This document shows positions 15,216 to 24,383 of a stretch of 36,306 nt of DNA, in pieces (position 1 is the first letter of the stretch; the number at the start of each line of letters is the position of its first letter). The notes under the pieces were generated by a model. It made no database searches. It had not been told where the DNA came from and worked only from the letters and a program-made list of their open reading frames with translations. The DNA comes from Brevifilum sp029548365. GTDB taxonomy: Bacteria > Chloroflexota > Anaerolineae > Anaerolineales > Anaerolineaceae. Made by a program: the position numbers and the translations under genes. Location of the stretch: positions 1 through 36,306 of the forward strand of contig DAOSSA010000023.1 of the NCBI GenBank assembly GCA_035376985.1, in the 5' to 3' direction.

Positions 15216-16925
15216 ATGGATTTACAACCCATTATCGAATTTAAAGATTTTTCATTTCAATACTACAGCCAGGTCGAACCCACGCTTTATAATATTAATT
15301 TATCCATCCTCCCGGGCGAAAAAATCCTCATTGTTGGGCCCAGCGGAAGCGGCAAAAGCACGCTTGGTAACTGTATCAATGGCTTAATTCCCTTTGCGTA
15401 TGATGGCGAAATCACGGGCGAGTTGCTGATCAACCATGCTTCAACCCAGGATAAAAATATTTTCGAATTGTCAAAATGCATCGGCACAGTACTGCAGGAT
15501 TCAGACGCTCAGTTTGTCAGCCTGACCGCCGGCGAGGATATTGCCTTTTCGCTTGAAAACGATAATGTACCCAACGCCGAGATGCATGAGCAGGTGAAAA
15601 AAGTTTCCCGGATGGTCGATATGCAAAACTGGCTGACCTCATCTCCCTTTGAACTTTCGGGCGGGCAAAAACAACGCACAACCCTGGCCGGGGTGCTTGT
15701 CAACGACGTGGATATATTGCTGTTTGATGAACCCCTTGCCAACCTCGACCCCGCCACTGGAAAAACAGCGATTGAGATCATCGAAGAGATTTGCTCCAGC
15801 GTGAATAAAACCATCATCATCATTGAACATCGTCTTGAAGATGTCCTGCATCGATTTGTGGACCGTATCATTGTGATTAATGAAGGTCGGATCATTGCCA
15901 ACACAAATGCACATGCACTGGTCAGCTCAAACATCCTGACAAAAACGGGGATTCGTGAGCCTTTATATGTCACGGCATTAAAATATGCCGGCGTGCCAAT
16001 CACGGAAAGTATTCAACCAGGATATATCATAAGTGTAAAAGCCCATCAATGCAAAGACGCTCTGACAACCTGGCAGGCGAGCATCCAACCGCCACAGGTC
16101 CAGGAAGAAAAACCCACGGTTCTGAAAGTCGAAAACCTGACCTTTTCGTATGATGGCATCAGAAATGTCCTGGAGGAGATTAATTTTGAATTAAAAGAGG
16201 GCGAAATGGTCTCTCTGATCGGCAAAAATGGGTCCGGTAAGAGCACCCTTTCCAAATTAATCTGCGGTTTTGAAAAACCTGGCCAGGGAACAATTTCCTA
16301 CCGTGGCAATGACATCCGGGATAAATCAATTAAGGAGCGTGCTGAAATAATCGGGGTCGTGCTGCAAAATCCCAACCAGATGATCTCTAAAAACCTGATT
16401 TTCGATGAAGTCGCGCTGGGTTTGCGCTTTCGCAAGGTCCCTGAAGAGGAAATCATTCCCCGGGTAGAAAAGGTGCTGGATATTTGCGGTCTGGCCCCCT
16501 TCATCGAATGGCCGATTTCTGCCCTCAGCTATGGCCAGCGGAAACGCGTCACCATCGCATCCATCCTGGTTATGGGTCCTGAAATCCTGATTCTCGATGA
16601 GCCCACCGCAGGTCAGGATTACCGCCATTATACGGAAATCATGGAATTCCTGGTCGAGATCAACAAAATGGGTGTGACCATCATGTTGATTACTCACGAC
16701 ATGCATTTGATGCTGGAATATACACCCAGGGCTCTCGTCCTTGCAGATGGGCACCTGATTGCAGACGCCCCTGCATCGTCCGTCCTCACGGATCTTCAGA
16801 TTATTCAAAAAGCAAACTTAAAGGAGACTTCTCTTTACCATCTGGCGCAGATGGCCGACATTCCGGATAGTACCGGCTTTGTGCAGGGTTTTATCAACTA
16901 TGAAAGGAAACTCAAAAACCGATGA
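15216..16925 (+). CDS. ECF transporter fused A-A' ATPase subunit
   Basis: The 569-residue protein joins two complete ABC ATPase domains, the energizing A and A' subunits of an ECF importer. The first (about 1-290) has Walker A GPSGSGKST, signature LSGGQKQR and Walker B DILLFDEP. The second (about 295-569) has Walker A GKNGSGKST, signature LSYGQRKR and ILILDEPTAGQD. All catalytic motifs are intact. I chose ATG 15216, with AAAGG 8 bases upstream; the open frame reaches back to 15054, but those 54 residues are encoded by the two hairpins and show no similarity to the family. The stop overlaps the EcfT start by 4 bases (ATGA). Confidence 0.93.
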   Translation: MDLQPIIEFKDFSFQYYSQVEPTLYNINLSILPGEKILIVGPSGSGKSTLGNCINGLIPFAYDGEITGELLINHASTQDKNIFELSKCIGTVLQDSDAQFVSLTAGEDIAFSLENDNVPNAEMHEQVKKVSRMVDMQNWLTSSPFELSGGQKQRTTLAGVLVNDVDILLFDEPLANLDPATGKTAIEIIEEICSSVNKTIIIIEHRLEDVLHRFVDRIIVINEGRIIANTNAHALVSSNILTKTGIREPLYVTALKYAGVPITESIQPGYIISVKAHQCKDALTTWQASIQPPQVQEEKPTVLKVENLTFSYDGIRNVLEEINFELKEGEMVSLIGKNGSGKSTLSKLICGFEKPGQGTISYRGNDIRDKSIKERAEIIGVVLQNPNQMISKNLIFDEVALGLRFRKVPEEEIIPRVEKVLDICGLAPFIEWPISALSYGQRKRVTIASILVMGPEILILDEPTAGQDYRHYTEIMEFLVEINKMGVTIMLITHDMHLMLEYTPRALVLADGHLIADAPASSVLTDLQIIQKANLKETSLYHLAQMADIPDSTGFVQGFINYERKLKNR

Positions 16926-17761
16926 ACGCAAAGACCAAGTTATTTTCCTATGACATCGTCGATTCGCCCATCCACAGCCTTTCAGGGTTAACAAAGTTGA
17001 TTTGCTTCCTTCTGCTCACGTTCGCGGTCATGTATTCCTACGACATCCGAGTCATTTTAGCAGTGATGCTCTTCGCAGCCTTGATCATGAAGCTCTCAAA
17101 GATCAAGTTCTCTCAAATCAAGCTGATGGTTTTATACGTGTTGATCTTTGTGCTGACCAATGCGGTAATTTCTTTCCTTTTCGCGCCTGAAATGGGCGTT
17201 GAAATTTATGGAACCCGGACGGTCGTTATTGATTTGCCGGGCAAGTTTGACATTACAGCGGAGCAGTTATTATACAGTACCACCAAGTTGTTCAAATACA
17301 CATCGGTCATTCCCTTTGGTATCATCTTCCTGTTAACCACCAACCCGAGCGAGTTCGCATCGTCACTGAACCGAATCAGGGTTCATTACAAAATCGCTTA
17401 CGCTGTTGCTTTGACCTTGCGCTATTTCCCCGACGTCCAGAGGGATTACCACGATATCAGCCAGGCGCAGCAGGCTCGCGGTTTGGAACTTTCACGCAAA
17501 GCATCCTTGTTTAACCGGATTAAAAATGGCTTGCTGATCATCATTCCCCTGATTTTTTCCTCACTCGACCGCATCGAAACCATCAGCAATGCCATGGATT
17601 TGCGCGGGTTCGGGAAAAGTAACACCCGCACCTGGTACACAAGTCGCAAAATGAAAAGCAATGATTATGTGGCAATTTTCATCTCTGCCTTGATTTTTAT
17701 TGCAACGGCAAGTGTTTCAATTTTCATCAACAAAAGCCGGTTTTACAACCCCTTCATTTAG
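16922..17761 (+). CDS. ecfT: ECF transporter transmembrane subunit EcfT
   Basis: The 279-residue integral membrane protein is the coupling subunit that links the S component to the ATPases. It has an N-terminal hydrophobic region with several segments and the two cytoplasmic coupling motifs of the family, QQARGLELSR and AMDLRGFGKS, each carrying the conserved Arg-Gly. A final membrane segment lies near the C-terminus. It overlaps the ATPase gene by 4 bases, and the SAM hydrolase gene begins 10 bases after its stop, so S, A-A', T and the hydrolase appear to be one operon. Confidence 0.93.
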   Translation: MNAKTKLFSYDIVDSPIHSLSGLTKLICFLLLTFAVMYSYDIRVILAVMLFAALIMKLSKIKFSQIKLMVLYVLIFVLTNAVISFLFAPEMGVEIYGTRTVVIDLPGKFDITAEQLLYSTTKLFKYTSVIPFGIIFLLTTNPSEFASSLNRIRVHYKIAYAVALTLRYFPDVQRDYHDISQAQQARGLELSRKASLFNRIKNGLLIIIPLIFSSLDRIETISNAMDLRGFGKSNTRTWYTSRKMKSNDYVAIFISALIFIATASVSIFINKSRFYNPFI

Positions 17762-17771
17762 GAGCATTGAT

Positions 17772-18614
17772 TTGAAACCCATTCTTGTCTATCAAACCGA
17801 TTTCACCTACAAAGAAGGCGCGGTGTGCGCGATGTATGGCGTGGTAAAAAGTGTGGATCGAGAACTGGAAATCATCGATGGAAGCCATGAAATCCCCAAA
17901 TTTGATACCTGGAGCGCTTCCTATCGCCTTTATCAATCCATGCCGTTTTGGCCGCAAGGGACGATCTTCGTCTCTGTTGTGGACCCCGGTGTAGGGACGA
18001 ACCGCCGCGCGTGCGTGGCACGTACCTCAAATGGATATTTCATCGTCACGCCAGACAATGGTTCACTAACCCACGTCAAAACCGTGTTCGGCATCGATGA
18101 AGTGCGCGAAATTGATGAAACCATTAACCGCTTGCGAGGGATGGGCACCGATGACGTTAGCGTGTTCCATGGTCGAGATTTGTTTTCCTATTGTGCTGCC
18201 AGGTTTGCCAGCGGGAAAATCACCTTTGAAGAAATTGGTCCGGCTTACAACCCCGATGAAATCGTCATGCATCCCATTGATGAACCAGTTTTTGACGTTG
18301 AGCATGCCAGGGGAATTTTCGAGATCAACGACCCCAATTTTGGCAATATCTGGACGAATCTGCCCTTGAAATCGTTCCTGAATGCCGGCTTTAAATTTGG
18401 CGACCGCTTGCAGGTCTCCATCTTACATCAGGGCAAACCAGTGTTCGACCAGCGATTGCGATTTGAAAAGTCTTTTGGTTACGCAAAAGCAGGCGAAGCC
18501 ATGCTTTACAACAACGAACTGATGCGGGTCAGCATCGCTGTTAACCAGGGCAGCTTTGTTGAGCAATTTGGGATTGGTTATGGCCCGGAATGGGAAATTG
18601 AAATTATAAAATAA
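17772..18614 (+). CDS. SAM hydrolase (adenosine-forming), DUF62 family
   Basis: The 280-residue protein belongs to the SAM hydroxide adenosyltransferase family, related to fluorinase and chlorinase, which splits S-adenosylmethionine into adenosine and methionine. The family Asp-Arg-His set is visible: VVDPGVGTNRR and VFHGRDLF; the N-terminal TDFTYKEG block and the TPDNG motif are also present. It has no halogenase-specific insertion that I can identify. Upstream ATG or GTG starts would overlap EcfT and lack a ribosome binding site, so I chose TTG 17772, which is 7 bases after GGAG. Its place as the last gene of an ECF operon suggests that the importer handles a related metabolite or that the enzyme acts on the imported compound. 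Confidence 0.9.
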   Translation: MKPILVYQTDFTYKEGAVCAMYGVVKSVDRELEIIDGSHEIPKFDTWSASYRLYQSMPFWPQGTIFVSVVDPGVGTNRRACVARTSNGYFIVTPDNGSLTHVKTVFGIDEVREIDETINRLRGMGTDDVSVFHGRDLFSYCAARFASGKITFEEIGPAYNPDEIVMHPIDEPVFDVEHARGIFEINDPNFGNIWTNLPLKSFLNAGFKFGDRLQVSILHQGKPVFDQRLRFEKSFGYAKAGEAMLYNNELMRVSIAVNQGSFVEQFGIGYGPEWEIEIIK

Positions 18615-18902
18615 ATATTTTAAACTACTGGCAGCAATCAAACAGGTCAGACCTTTTTTCAAGAGCGAAGCTTTAAAAACCTGCAGAAGGCAAGGCAAAA
18701 GCGAAATTTTAATCGTAATTAGAGAGTGACCCGCTTATCCCTGACAATCAGCAGCACTTTTTGCTCTGGTTTGACAATCATTTCCCAATATTTTTCATCA
18801 TCGGCATGAAATGACCTTCTCCACTCAGTTAGGGCGCATAAGCTTGCGCTTCGCAGGTAAAATTAACCTTGAAGCTCAATTTTCGACGGAAAGGGAATCC
18901 TG
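18615..18902. other. Intergenic region with a weak terminator-like element
   Basis: The region is 288 bases. AGGT-CAG-ACCT (18644-18654) followed by T to 18659 could end the ECF operon, but the stem has only 4 bp. A GCGC-ATAAGCTT-GCGC palindrome starts near 18834, followed by TAAAAT near 18859, which may be the -10 of yjbQ. No gene was recognised. Confidence 0.35.
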
Positions 18903-19322
<420 letters not shown>

Positions 19323-19407
19323 AGAAACCCCTCTCCACGGGTAATTCAAAGATCAGTTTTTAGCCGAGGGTGTTGAAAATTGCTTAGTTTACCATTCAAC
19401 GTCAAAT

Positions 19408-19475
19408 GTAGGGGCAACCCTCCGTGGTTGCCCTGCCCAACGGATACCCTTCGGGTTGGGCAGACACGGAGTCTG
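19408..19475. repeat. REP-like palindromic repeat (three consecutive hairpins)
   Basis: GGGCAACC (19412-19419) pairs with GGTTGCCC (19426-19433). CTGCCCAAC (19433-19441) pairs with GTTGGGCAG (19455-19463), and an inner ACCC-TTC-GGGT is an alternative. CAGAC (19461-19465) pairs with GTCTG (19471-19475). The opening GTAGGGGCAACCC resembles a dispersed intergenic repeat known in many Chloroflexi and cyanobacteria. It lies in the 284-base space between yjbQ and ygiQ and may also act in transcript ends. Confidence 0.65.
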
Positions 19476-19489
19476 CACCGAAAAATTGA

Positions 19490-19495
19490 TATAAT
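19490..19495 (+). promoter_or_regulatory. -10 box candidate for the YgiQ gene
   Basis: A TATAAT sits directly after the palindromic repeat and about 110 bases before ATG 19607. No convincing -35 element is seen, so this is a weak call. Confidence 0.3.
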
Positions 19496-19606
19496 ATTAG
19501 TCAAAATCGTATTTAATAAAATTTATGATGTTGCTTCATAAACCGATTATTAAACATCATTTGTTTTTCAACACGCTCAAGCCTTAATCAACGAATTGCA
19601 GTTATC

Positions 19607-21322
19607 ATGCCTCAAGCGCCTCAATTTCTCCCCACTACACCTCAAGAGTTGCAGACTCTTGGGTGGAAACAGCTCGATGTGATCCTGGTCACCGGCGACA
19701 GCTACATCGACAGCTCCTACTCCGGCGTTGCCATCATTGGCAGGGTACTGCACGCGGCCGGCTATACCGTCGGCATCATTGCCCAGCCAGGCATCCAATC
19801 AGCGGATGATATCACCCGCCTGGGTGAGCCGCGCCTTTTCTGGGGTGTGAGCGCGGGCAGCGTCGATTCAATGGTCGCCAACTACACCGCCACCGGTCGC
19901 CCCCGCCGCGAAGACGACTTCACCCCCGCAGGACGCAATACCAAACGCCCCAACCGGGCGACGCTGGTCTATGCCAACCTGATCCGGCGCCACTTTAAGG
20001 GCACCGCCCCCATTGTCCTGGGCGGTGTGGAGGCCAGCCTGCGCCGGATTGCCCACTATGATTACTGGTCAGATTCCATCCGCCGCTCCGTCCTGTTCGA
20101 CGCCAAGGCAGACTATCTCATCTACGGGATGGCTGAGCGCAGCATCCTCGAGCTCGCCCAGGCTCTCGCGTCCGGGGAAGACCCTACCCGTATACGCGGA
20201 TTGTGCTTCATTGCCAAACAACCGCCCGAAGGCTACCGAATCCTGCCCACCTATGAACAGGTCGTTCAGGACAAAGACGCCTTTACGGACATGTTCCACA
20301 TCTTTTACCAAAACAATGACCCCATCAGCGCCTCAGGATTGGCTCAACGCCATGGCGACCGCTTCCTGGTGCACAACCCGCCTGCGCCCTATCTGACAAC
20401 AGCAGAGCTGGATCGCGTATACAGCCTTAATTTTGCCCGGGCACAGCATCCCTATTATGAGGCTCAGGGGCCTGTCAAAGCGCTGGAAACGATCCGCTTT
20501 TCCATTCCCTCTCATCGCGGCTGTTATGGGGAGTGTAATTTCTGTGCCATCGCCGTCCATGAAGGCCGTACCGTGCGCTGGCGCAGCGAAGCCTCTATCC
20601 TGGCTGAAGCGCAGCACCTCACCCGCCTACCCGATTTCAAAGGTTATATCTTTGACCTCAGCGGTCCGACCGCCAACATGTATGGCTTTGAATGTCCGGT
20701 TAAACTGCGCCAGGGTCCCTGCCAGGATCAGTCCTGCCTTTACCCTGATATTTGCCCGTCCCTGCCGGTGGATCATCAAGTTCAAACCCACTTGCTGCAA
20801 AAACTACGCCAGGTTGAGGGCGTGAAAAAGGTCTTCATCGGTTCCGGATTGCGCTATGATCTGCTGCTTGCCGATCATGATCACGGTGAAGCGTATCTCA
20901 AAGCGCTGGTGCAGCATCACACCTCGGGTCAGCTCAAAGTTGCCCCCGAACATACCCAACCGCAAGTTCTGGCTCACATGCGTAAACCGGGAATTGACAG
21001 GCTGCTTGAATTTAAACGGCGCTTTGAAAGCCTCAGCGCAGCAGTGAAAAAGAAGCAGTTCCTCAGTTATTACCTGATCGCCGCGCACCCGGGCTGCACC
21101 CTGGAGGATATGTTCGCGCTTAAACGCTTTGCCAGCCGCGAACTGGGCTTGCTGCCGGAGCAGGTGCAGGTGTTCACTCCCACGCCATCCACCTACGCCA
21201 GCCTGATGTATTATACTGAAAAAGACCCCTTCACCGGCGAGGCTTTGTTCGTTGAAAAGAACCCGGCCGGCAAACAGCGCCAAAAAGCGGTTATTACCGG
21301 CAGGCGCCAGCCTAAGAAATAA
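19607..21322 (+). CDS. ygiQ: YgiQ family radical SAM protein
   Basis: The 571-residue protein has the YgiQ architecture: an N-terminal part rich in family blocks (LVTGDSYIDSSYSG, FWGVSAGSVDSMVANYTA, VLGGVEASLRRIAHYDYWSD) and a radical SAM core with the cluster motif CYGECNFC (C306, C310, C313). An additional cysteine-rich segment, CPVKLRQGPCQDQSC, may bind a second cluster. The conserved APEHT motif follows. The family is widespread but its reaction is unknown. ATG 19607 has no clear ribosome binding site. A KNR4-type gene follows in the same direction after 64 bases. Confidence 0.95.
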   Translation: MPQAPQFLPTTPQELQTLGWKQLDVILVTGDSYIDSSYSGVAIIGRVLHAAGYTVGIIAQPGIQSADDITRLGEPRLFWGVSAGSVDSMVANYTATGRPRREDDFTPAGRNTKRPNRATLVYANLIRRHFKGTAPIVLGGVEASLRRIAHYDYWSDSIRRSVLFDAKADYLIYGMAERSILELAQALASGEDPTRIRGLCFIAKQPPEGYRILPTYEQVVQDKDAFTDMFHIFYQNNDPISASGLAQRHGDRFLVHNPPAPYLTTAELDRVYSLNFARAQHPYYEAQGPVKALETIRFSIPSHRGCYGECNFCAIAVHEGRTVRWRSEASILAEAQHLTRLPDFKGYIFDLSGPTANMYGFECPVKLRQGPCQDQSCLYPDICPSLPVDHQVQTHLLQKLRQVEGVKKVFIGSGLRYDLLLADHDHGEAYLKALVQHHTSGQLKVAPEHTQPQVLAHMRKPGIDRLLEFKRRFESLSAAVKKKQFLSYYLIAAHPGCTLEDMFALKRFASRELGLLPEQVQVFTPTPSTYASLMYYTEKDPFTGEALFVEKNPAGKQRQKAVITGRRQPKK

Positions 21323-21386
21323 ACAGCGTCTACCGCGCTGATGTCGTGTGAAATAACAATTCGCGCCTTTGATCAAGGAGATTGAC

Positions 21387-22037
21387 ATGCCCGCATACCG
21401 CCCCGTGACCGAATCCCTGGTTGAACTCATGGATTGGATGCATAAAAATGCACCGGGCGTCGCTTTCAGCCCACCAGCTGATACGGCTGCCCTGGCTAAC
21501 TTTGAAGAAAAGAGCGGGTTAATCATCCCGGAGGATTTGCACCGGCTCCTGATGATTGCCGATGGCGAAACTCGTAACTCAGCCGGTGCGGTCGGCAATT
21601 GGCGCTTCATGTCCATCAATGAAATCCAGGCTGCCTGGGGATGGCTGGCGCAAATATCCGTCAAAGGCGCCTTTGACGGTCTCACCCCACAGCTATCGCC
21701 CTACTTGCAAAACCATTGGTGGCACCCGGGCTGGATTCCGCTGATCAGCAGCGATACCGGCTGCTATTATTGCCTAGACACTGCGCCGTCTGAAGTTGAA
21801 AGAACCGGGCAGATGCTGCTTTTCTGCCAGGAGCATCCGGCGCGTCCGCTTGTGGCAGCCAGCCTGGCAGCCTGGTTAGATCGCATCACCCGTGATCTTT
21901 CCGCCGGGGTTTACACCTATAACGAAGTTGAGGGCTTCAACGGGGAAGCGTTTTTATGGTCCTCACTGGAAGGCAAACACCTGCTGGATAAAATACCGGG
22001 CCAAATCATCGTCGATGGAGAATATGGCATATGTTGA
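21387..22037 (+). CDS. SMI1/KNR4 (SUKH) domain protein
   Basis: The 216-residue protein has the SMI1/KNR4 pattern: an amphipathic N-terminal helix, then LANFEEKSGLIIPEDLHRLL and a DG turn (IADGE), and later HPGWIPLISSDTGCYYCLD, which is the usual conserved strand of SUKH proteins. SUKH members often act as immunity proteins against contact-dependent or polymorphic toxins, but housekeeping members also exist. I chose ATG 21387 with AAGGAG 6 bases before it; a TTG at 21369 is also in frame. It overlaps the next gene, a putative cysteine peptidase, by 7 bases. The two are therefore translationally coupled and probably work together. Confidence 0.82.
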   Translation: MPAYRPVTESLVELMDWMHKNAPGVAFSPPADTAALANFEEKSGLIIPEDLHRLLMIADGETRNSAGAVGNWRFMSINEIQAAWGWLAQISVKGAFDGLTPQLSPYLQNHWWHPGWIPLISSDTGCYYCLDTAPSEVERTGQMLLFCQEHPARPLVAASLAAWLDRITRDLSAGVYTYNEVEGFNGEAFLWSSLEGKHLLDKIPGQIIVDGEYGIC

Positions 22038-22708
22038 CTTCTCTTCCTAAAATCCTGCACGCCAAAACTGAGGCTGATCTGGCGGGATACCAGGTTACCC
22101 AGGTGGGCAATACCTGTTCCTTCCACGCCATTGGGACCAGTTTGCGCCTGCTGTTAAATGTGGTTATCGACCCCATGGAACTTTCTGATCAGGTCAATCG
22201 CTTGTGGCGACGTGGCCGCTTGATGCGTGTGGCGCCCGATTGGGCGGTAACACCGCGCATGCAGGCGCGTATCGTTCGTTACCTTACCCACATGCACGGC
22301 TGGCCAGTCACCGCCACCTTCCAGCGCGGCAACCCTGAAAGCCTGCCCGATACGTTATCCGACCTGGGCGCGGTTTCCATCATCACCCTGATCTGGCCCT
22401 GGCGCAAAGCGCCGCCGATTTATCTGGGAGATACCACACGCAACTTCAATGCCTCACGCTCAGCCGGCGGTCACAGCATGATTTTCGCAGCCTATGACCC
22501 CAACCACACCGCTGACAGCGCTTTCACCACTCCCTGGGGTTTCATCAACCCCTGGATGGACAACGCAAAGCAGTTATTCTGGATGACCGATGCGGATTTT
22601 CGCCGGGCGTGGAGTTTCTGGCTGCCGGGGATTGGGGCTAACCCCCTGGTGCAAATCCGGCTGGAAGATCGGCTTTCCGGAGCTCTGCCTATCGATTACA
22701 ACCATTAA
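22031..22708 (+). CDS. Putative papain-like (C39-like) cysteine peptidase, function unknown
   Basis: The 225-residue protein was not recognised as a named family. It shows a papain-type active-site layout: Q24 and C29 in TQVGNTCSFHAIGTSL, H148 in SAGGHSMIFAAYDP, and N173 in WGFINPW, with spacing like that of C39-type or bacteriocin-processing peptidases. There is no signal peptide or membrane segment. GGAG lies 10 bases before ATG 22031. It overlaps the SUKH gene by 7 bases. One possibility is a toxin-immunity pair, another a housekeeping peptidase with its partner. A transglutaminase-like activity is an alternative. The catalytic assignment is from motif reading only. Confidence 0.5.
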   Translation: MLTSLPKILHAKTEADLAGYQVTQVGNTCSFHAIGTSLRLLLNVVIDPMELSDQVNRLWRRGRLMRVAPDWAVTPRMQARIVRYLTHMHGWPVTATFQRGNPESLPDTLSDLGAVSIITLIWPWRKAPPIYLGDTTRNFNASRSAGGHSMIFAAYDPNHTADSAFTTPWGFINPWMDNAKQLFWMTDADFRRAWSFWLPGIGANPLVQIRLEDRLSGALPIDYNH

Positions 22709-22796
22709 TAGAAGCGGGAGACAAGCCCGATCGGTGCACAGCAACCTCCCAGGTGACTCACTGTGTCAGCCTGCGCGGGATCAGGAAAATTCCAGA

Positions 22797-24227
22797 TTAT
22801 TTTTCTGCGTTTTCCAGCTTTTCAATCCCGGCTTTGATCCGCTTCAGAGTTTCTTCTTTCCCCAATATATCCGCCAGCTCGGTTGCTCCGCCCGGTGTCA
22901 CTAAAACGCAAGAAAGCGCAGTACGGATCGGCCACATGACCGTGCCAACTTTATATCCCCGCGCCTGGATAAAGGCCTTCAGCGCTTGAAGCAGGCTGTC
23001 ATTGTCCCACACTTCCAGTTCCTCCATCACAGGCAGGACAGCCCGAAGAACATCCAGGCTGATCTGAGGGGTGCACTTCGATTTTTTATGCTGGTACAAG
23101 GATACATCGCATTCCGGTAGTTCAAAAAAGAAAGCCACGGCTTGCGGGATGTCCGTCAATTTTTCAGTGCGCACCTGCATCAGCCTGCTGATCTTGCGGG
23201 TGTCAAATCGTGATAGCGCATCCGGGTAATATATTTCTGCCAGCGTGTGAAATTCATCGCCAGAAAGCGCCCGAATATGTTCCCCGTTGATCCAGGTCAG
23301 CTTGTCAAAAGAGAACGCTGCGCTGGACTTGTTGATATGATCGATGCTGAAGACCTGTTCCAGATCGGCAAGGGTGAAGAACTCTCGATCATCTCCCGGG
23401 CTCCAGCCGAGCAAGGCAATATAATTCACGATAGCCCCCGGCAGGTAGCCCATCCTCACCAGGTCTTCAAAGGAGGGGTCTCCCAGGCGTTTGCTGAACT
23501 TGCTGCCATCGGCTTTGACAATCAAGGGCAGGTGCACATAGATCGGTACCGGCCAGCCGAAGGAATCATACAGCAGGTTGTATTTTGGGGTGGACGAGAG
23601 ATACTCCTGCCCGCGCATCACATGAGTGATACCCATCAAGTGGTCATCAACCACATTGGCAAAATTATATGTCGGAAAGCCATCCGATTTCAACAGCACC
23701 TGGTCGTCCAGTTGCGTATTTTCAATCGTGATCTCGCCATAGACCTCGTCCACAAAGGTCGTACTCCCGCTTTCCGGGATTCGTTGCCGGATCACAAATG
23801 ATTCGCCGGCGCTAATTTTTGTTTCGACCTCATGTTCTGTCAAATTCCGGCATGAGTCTCGGCGGACCGGTTCAGAATCCTCCTGACCGGTGTCATCTTT
23901 TTTGCAAAAGCAGCGGAACGCACCGCCAGAAGCAAGCAGGCGTTCCACATGGGCTTTATAGATGTCCAATCGCTCCGACTGCACATAAGGACCATACCCG
24001 CCGTCCTTATCCGGTCCTTCATCGTAATCAAGTCCGGCCAGCGCCAGGCTGGCATAAATTGCATCCAGCGCTTCCGGGATATTGCGTTCCTGGTCAGTAT
24101 CTTCGACCCGCAGGATAAATACGCCGTTATTACGCCGGGCTGTCAGGTAGGCGAATAATGCCGTACGCAAATTTCCAATATGCATGTAACCTGTCGGGCT
24201 GGGTGCAAATCGTGTTCGTACGATCAC
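22797..24227 (-). CDS. gltX: Glutamyl-tRNA synthetase
   Basis: The 476-residue protein is a class I aminoacyl-tRNA synthetase that charges tRNA-Glu. It has the HIGH-type motif in PSPTGYMHIGNLRTALF, the KMSKS-type motif in KADGSKFSKRLGD, and FILRVEDTDQER near the N-terminus. The C-terminal helical anticodon-binding region is complete. It may be discriminating or act also on tRNA-Gln; the sequence alone does not decide. The start is GTG 24227, with AAAGGA upstream on the minus strand. It lies 156 bases after the DUF2298 gene on the same strand. The 88 bases between it and the convergent peptidase gene show no clear terminator. Confidence 0.97.
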   Translation of the reverse strand: MIVRTRFAPSPTGYMHIGNLRTALFAYLTARRNNGVFILRVEDTDQERNIPEALDAIYASLALAGLDYDEGPDKDGGYGPYVQSERLDIYKAHVERLLASGGAFRCFCKKDDTGQEDSEPVRRDSCRNLTEHEVETKISAGESFVIRQRIPESGSTTFVDEVYGEITIENTQLDDQVLLKSDGFPTYNFANVVDDHLMGITHVMRGQEYLSSTPKYNLLYDSFGWPVPIYVHLPLIVKADGSKFSKRLGDPSFEDLVRMGYLPGAIVNYIALLGWSPGDDREFFTLADLEQVFSIDHINKSSAAFSFDKLTWINGEHIRALSGDEFHTLAEIYYPDALSRFDTRKISRLMQVRTEKLTDIPQAVAFFFELPECDVSLYQHKKSKCTPQISLDVLRAVLPVMEELEVWDNDSLLQALKAFIQARGYKVGTVMWPIRTALSCVLVTPGGATELADILGKEETLKRIKAGIEKLENAEK

Positions 24228-24383
24228 CGTTGATCCTTTCGTTGTTCAATCACCAAAGTCAACCTGCTATCCTCCTGGATAAGATGCTTAACGCTGCCTG
24301 ATTTTCAACCAAATCAACCAGGTGCGATTTATTGATTTAATATAATTAAACGGATAATACTCCAAAATCCAAATATATGACCA

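Noticed and set aside
17700..17771. Upstream start for the SAM hydrolase inside ecfT
   Set aside because: It would overlap ecfT by 62 bases in another frame; TTG 17772 has GGAG at the right distance and fits the family N-terminus.
20804..21685. Antisense open frame of 293 codons across the ends of ygiQ and the SUKH gene
   Set aside because: It is the shadow of two well-supported genes on the plus strand, crosses their boundary, and shows no family resemblance.
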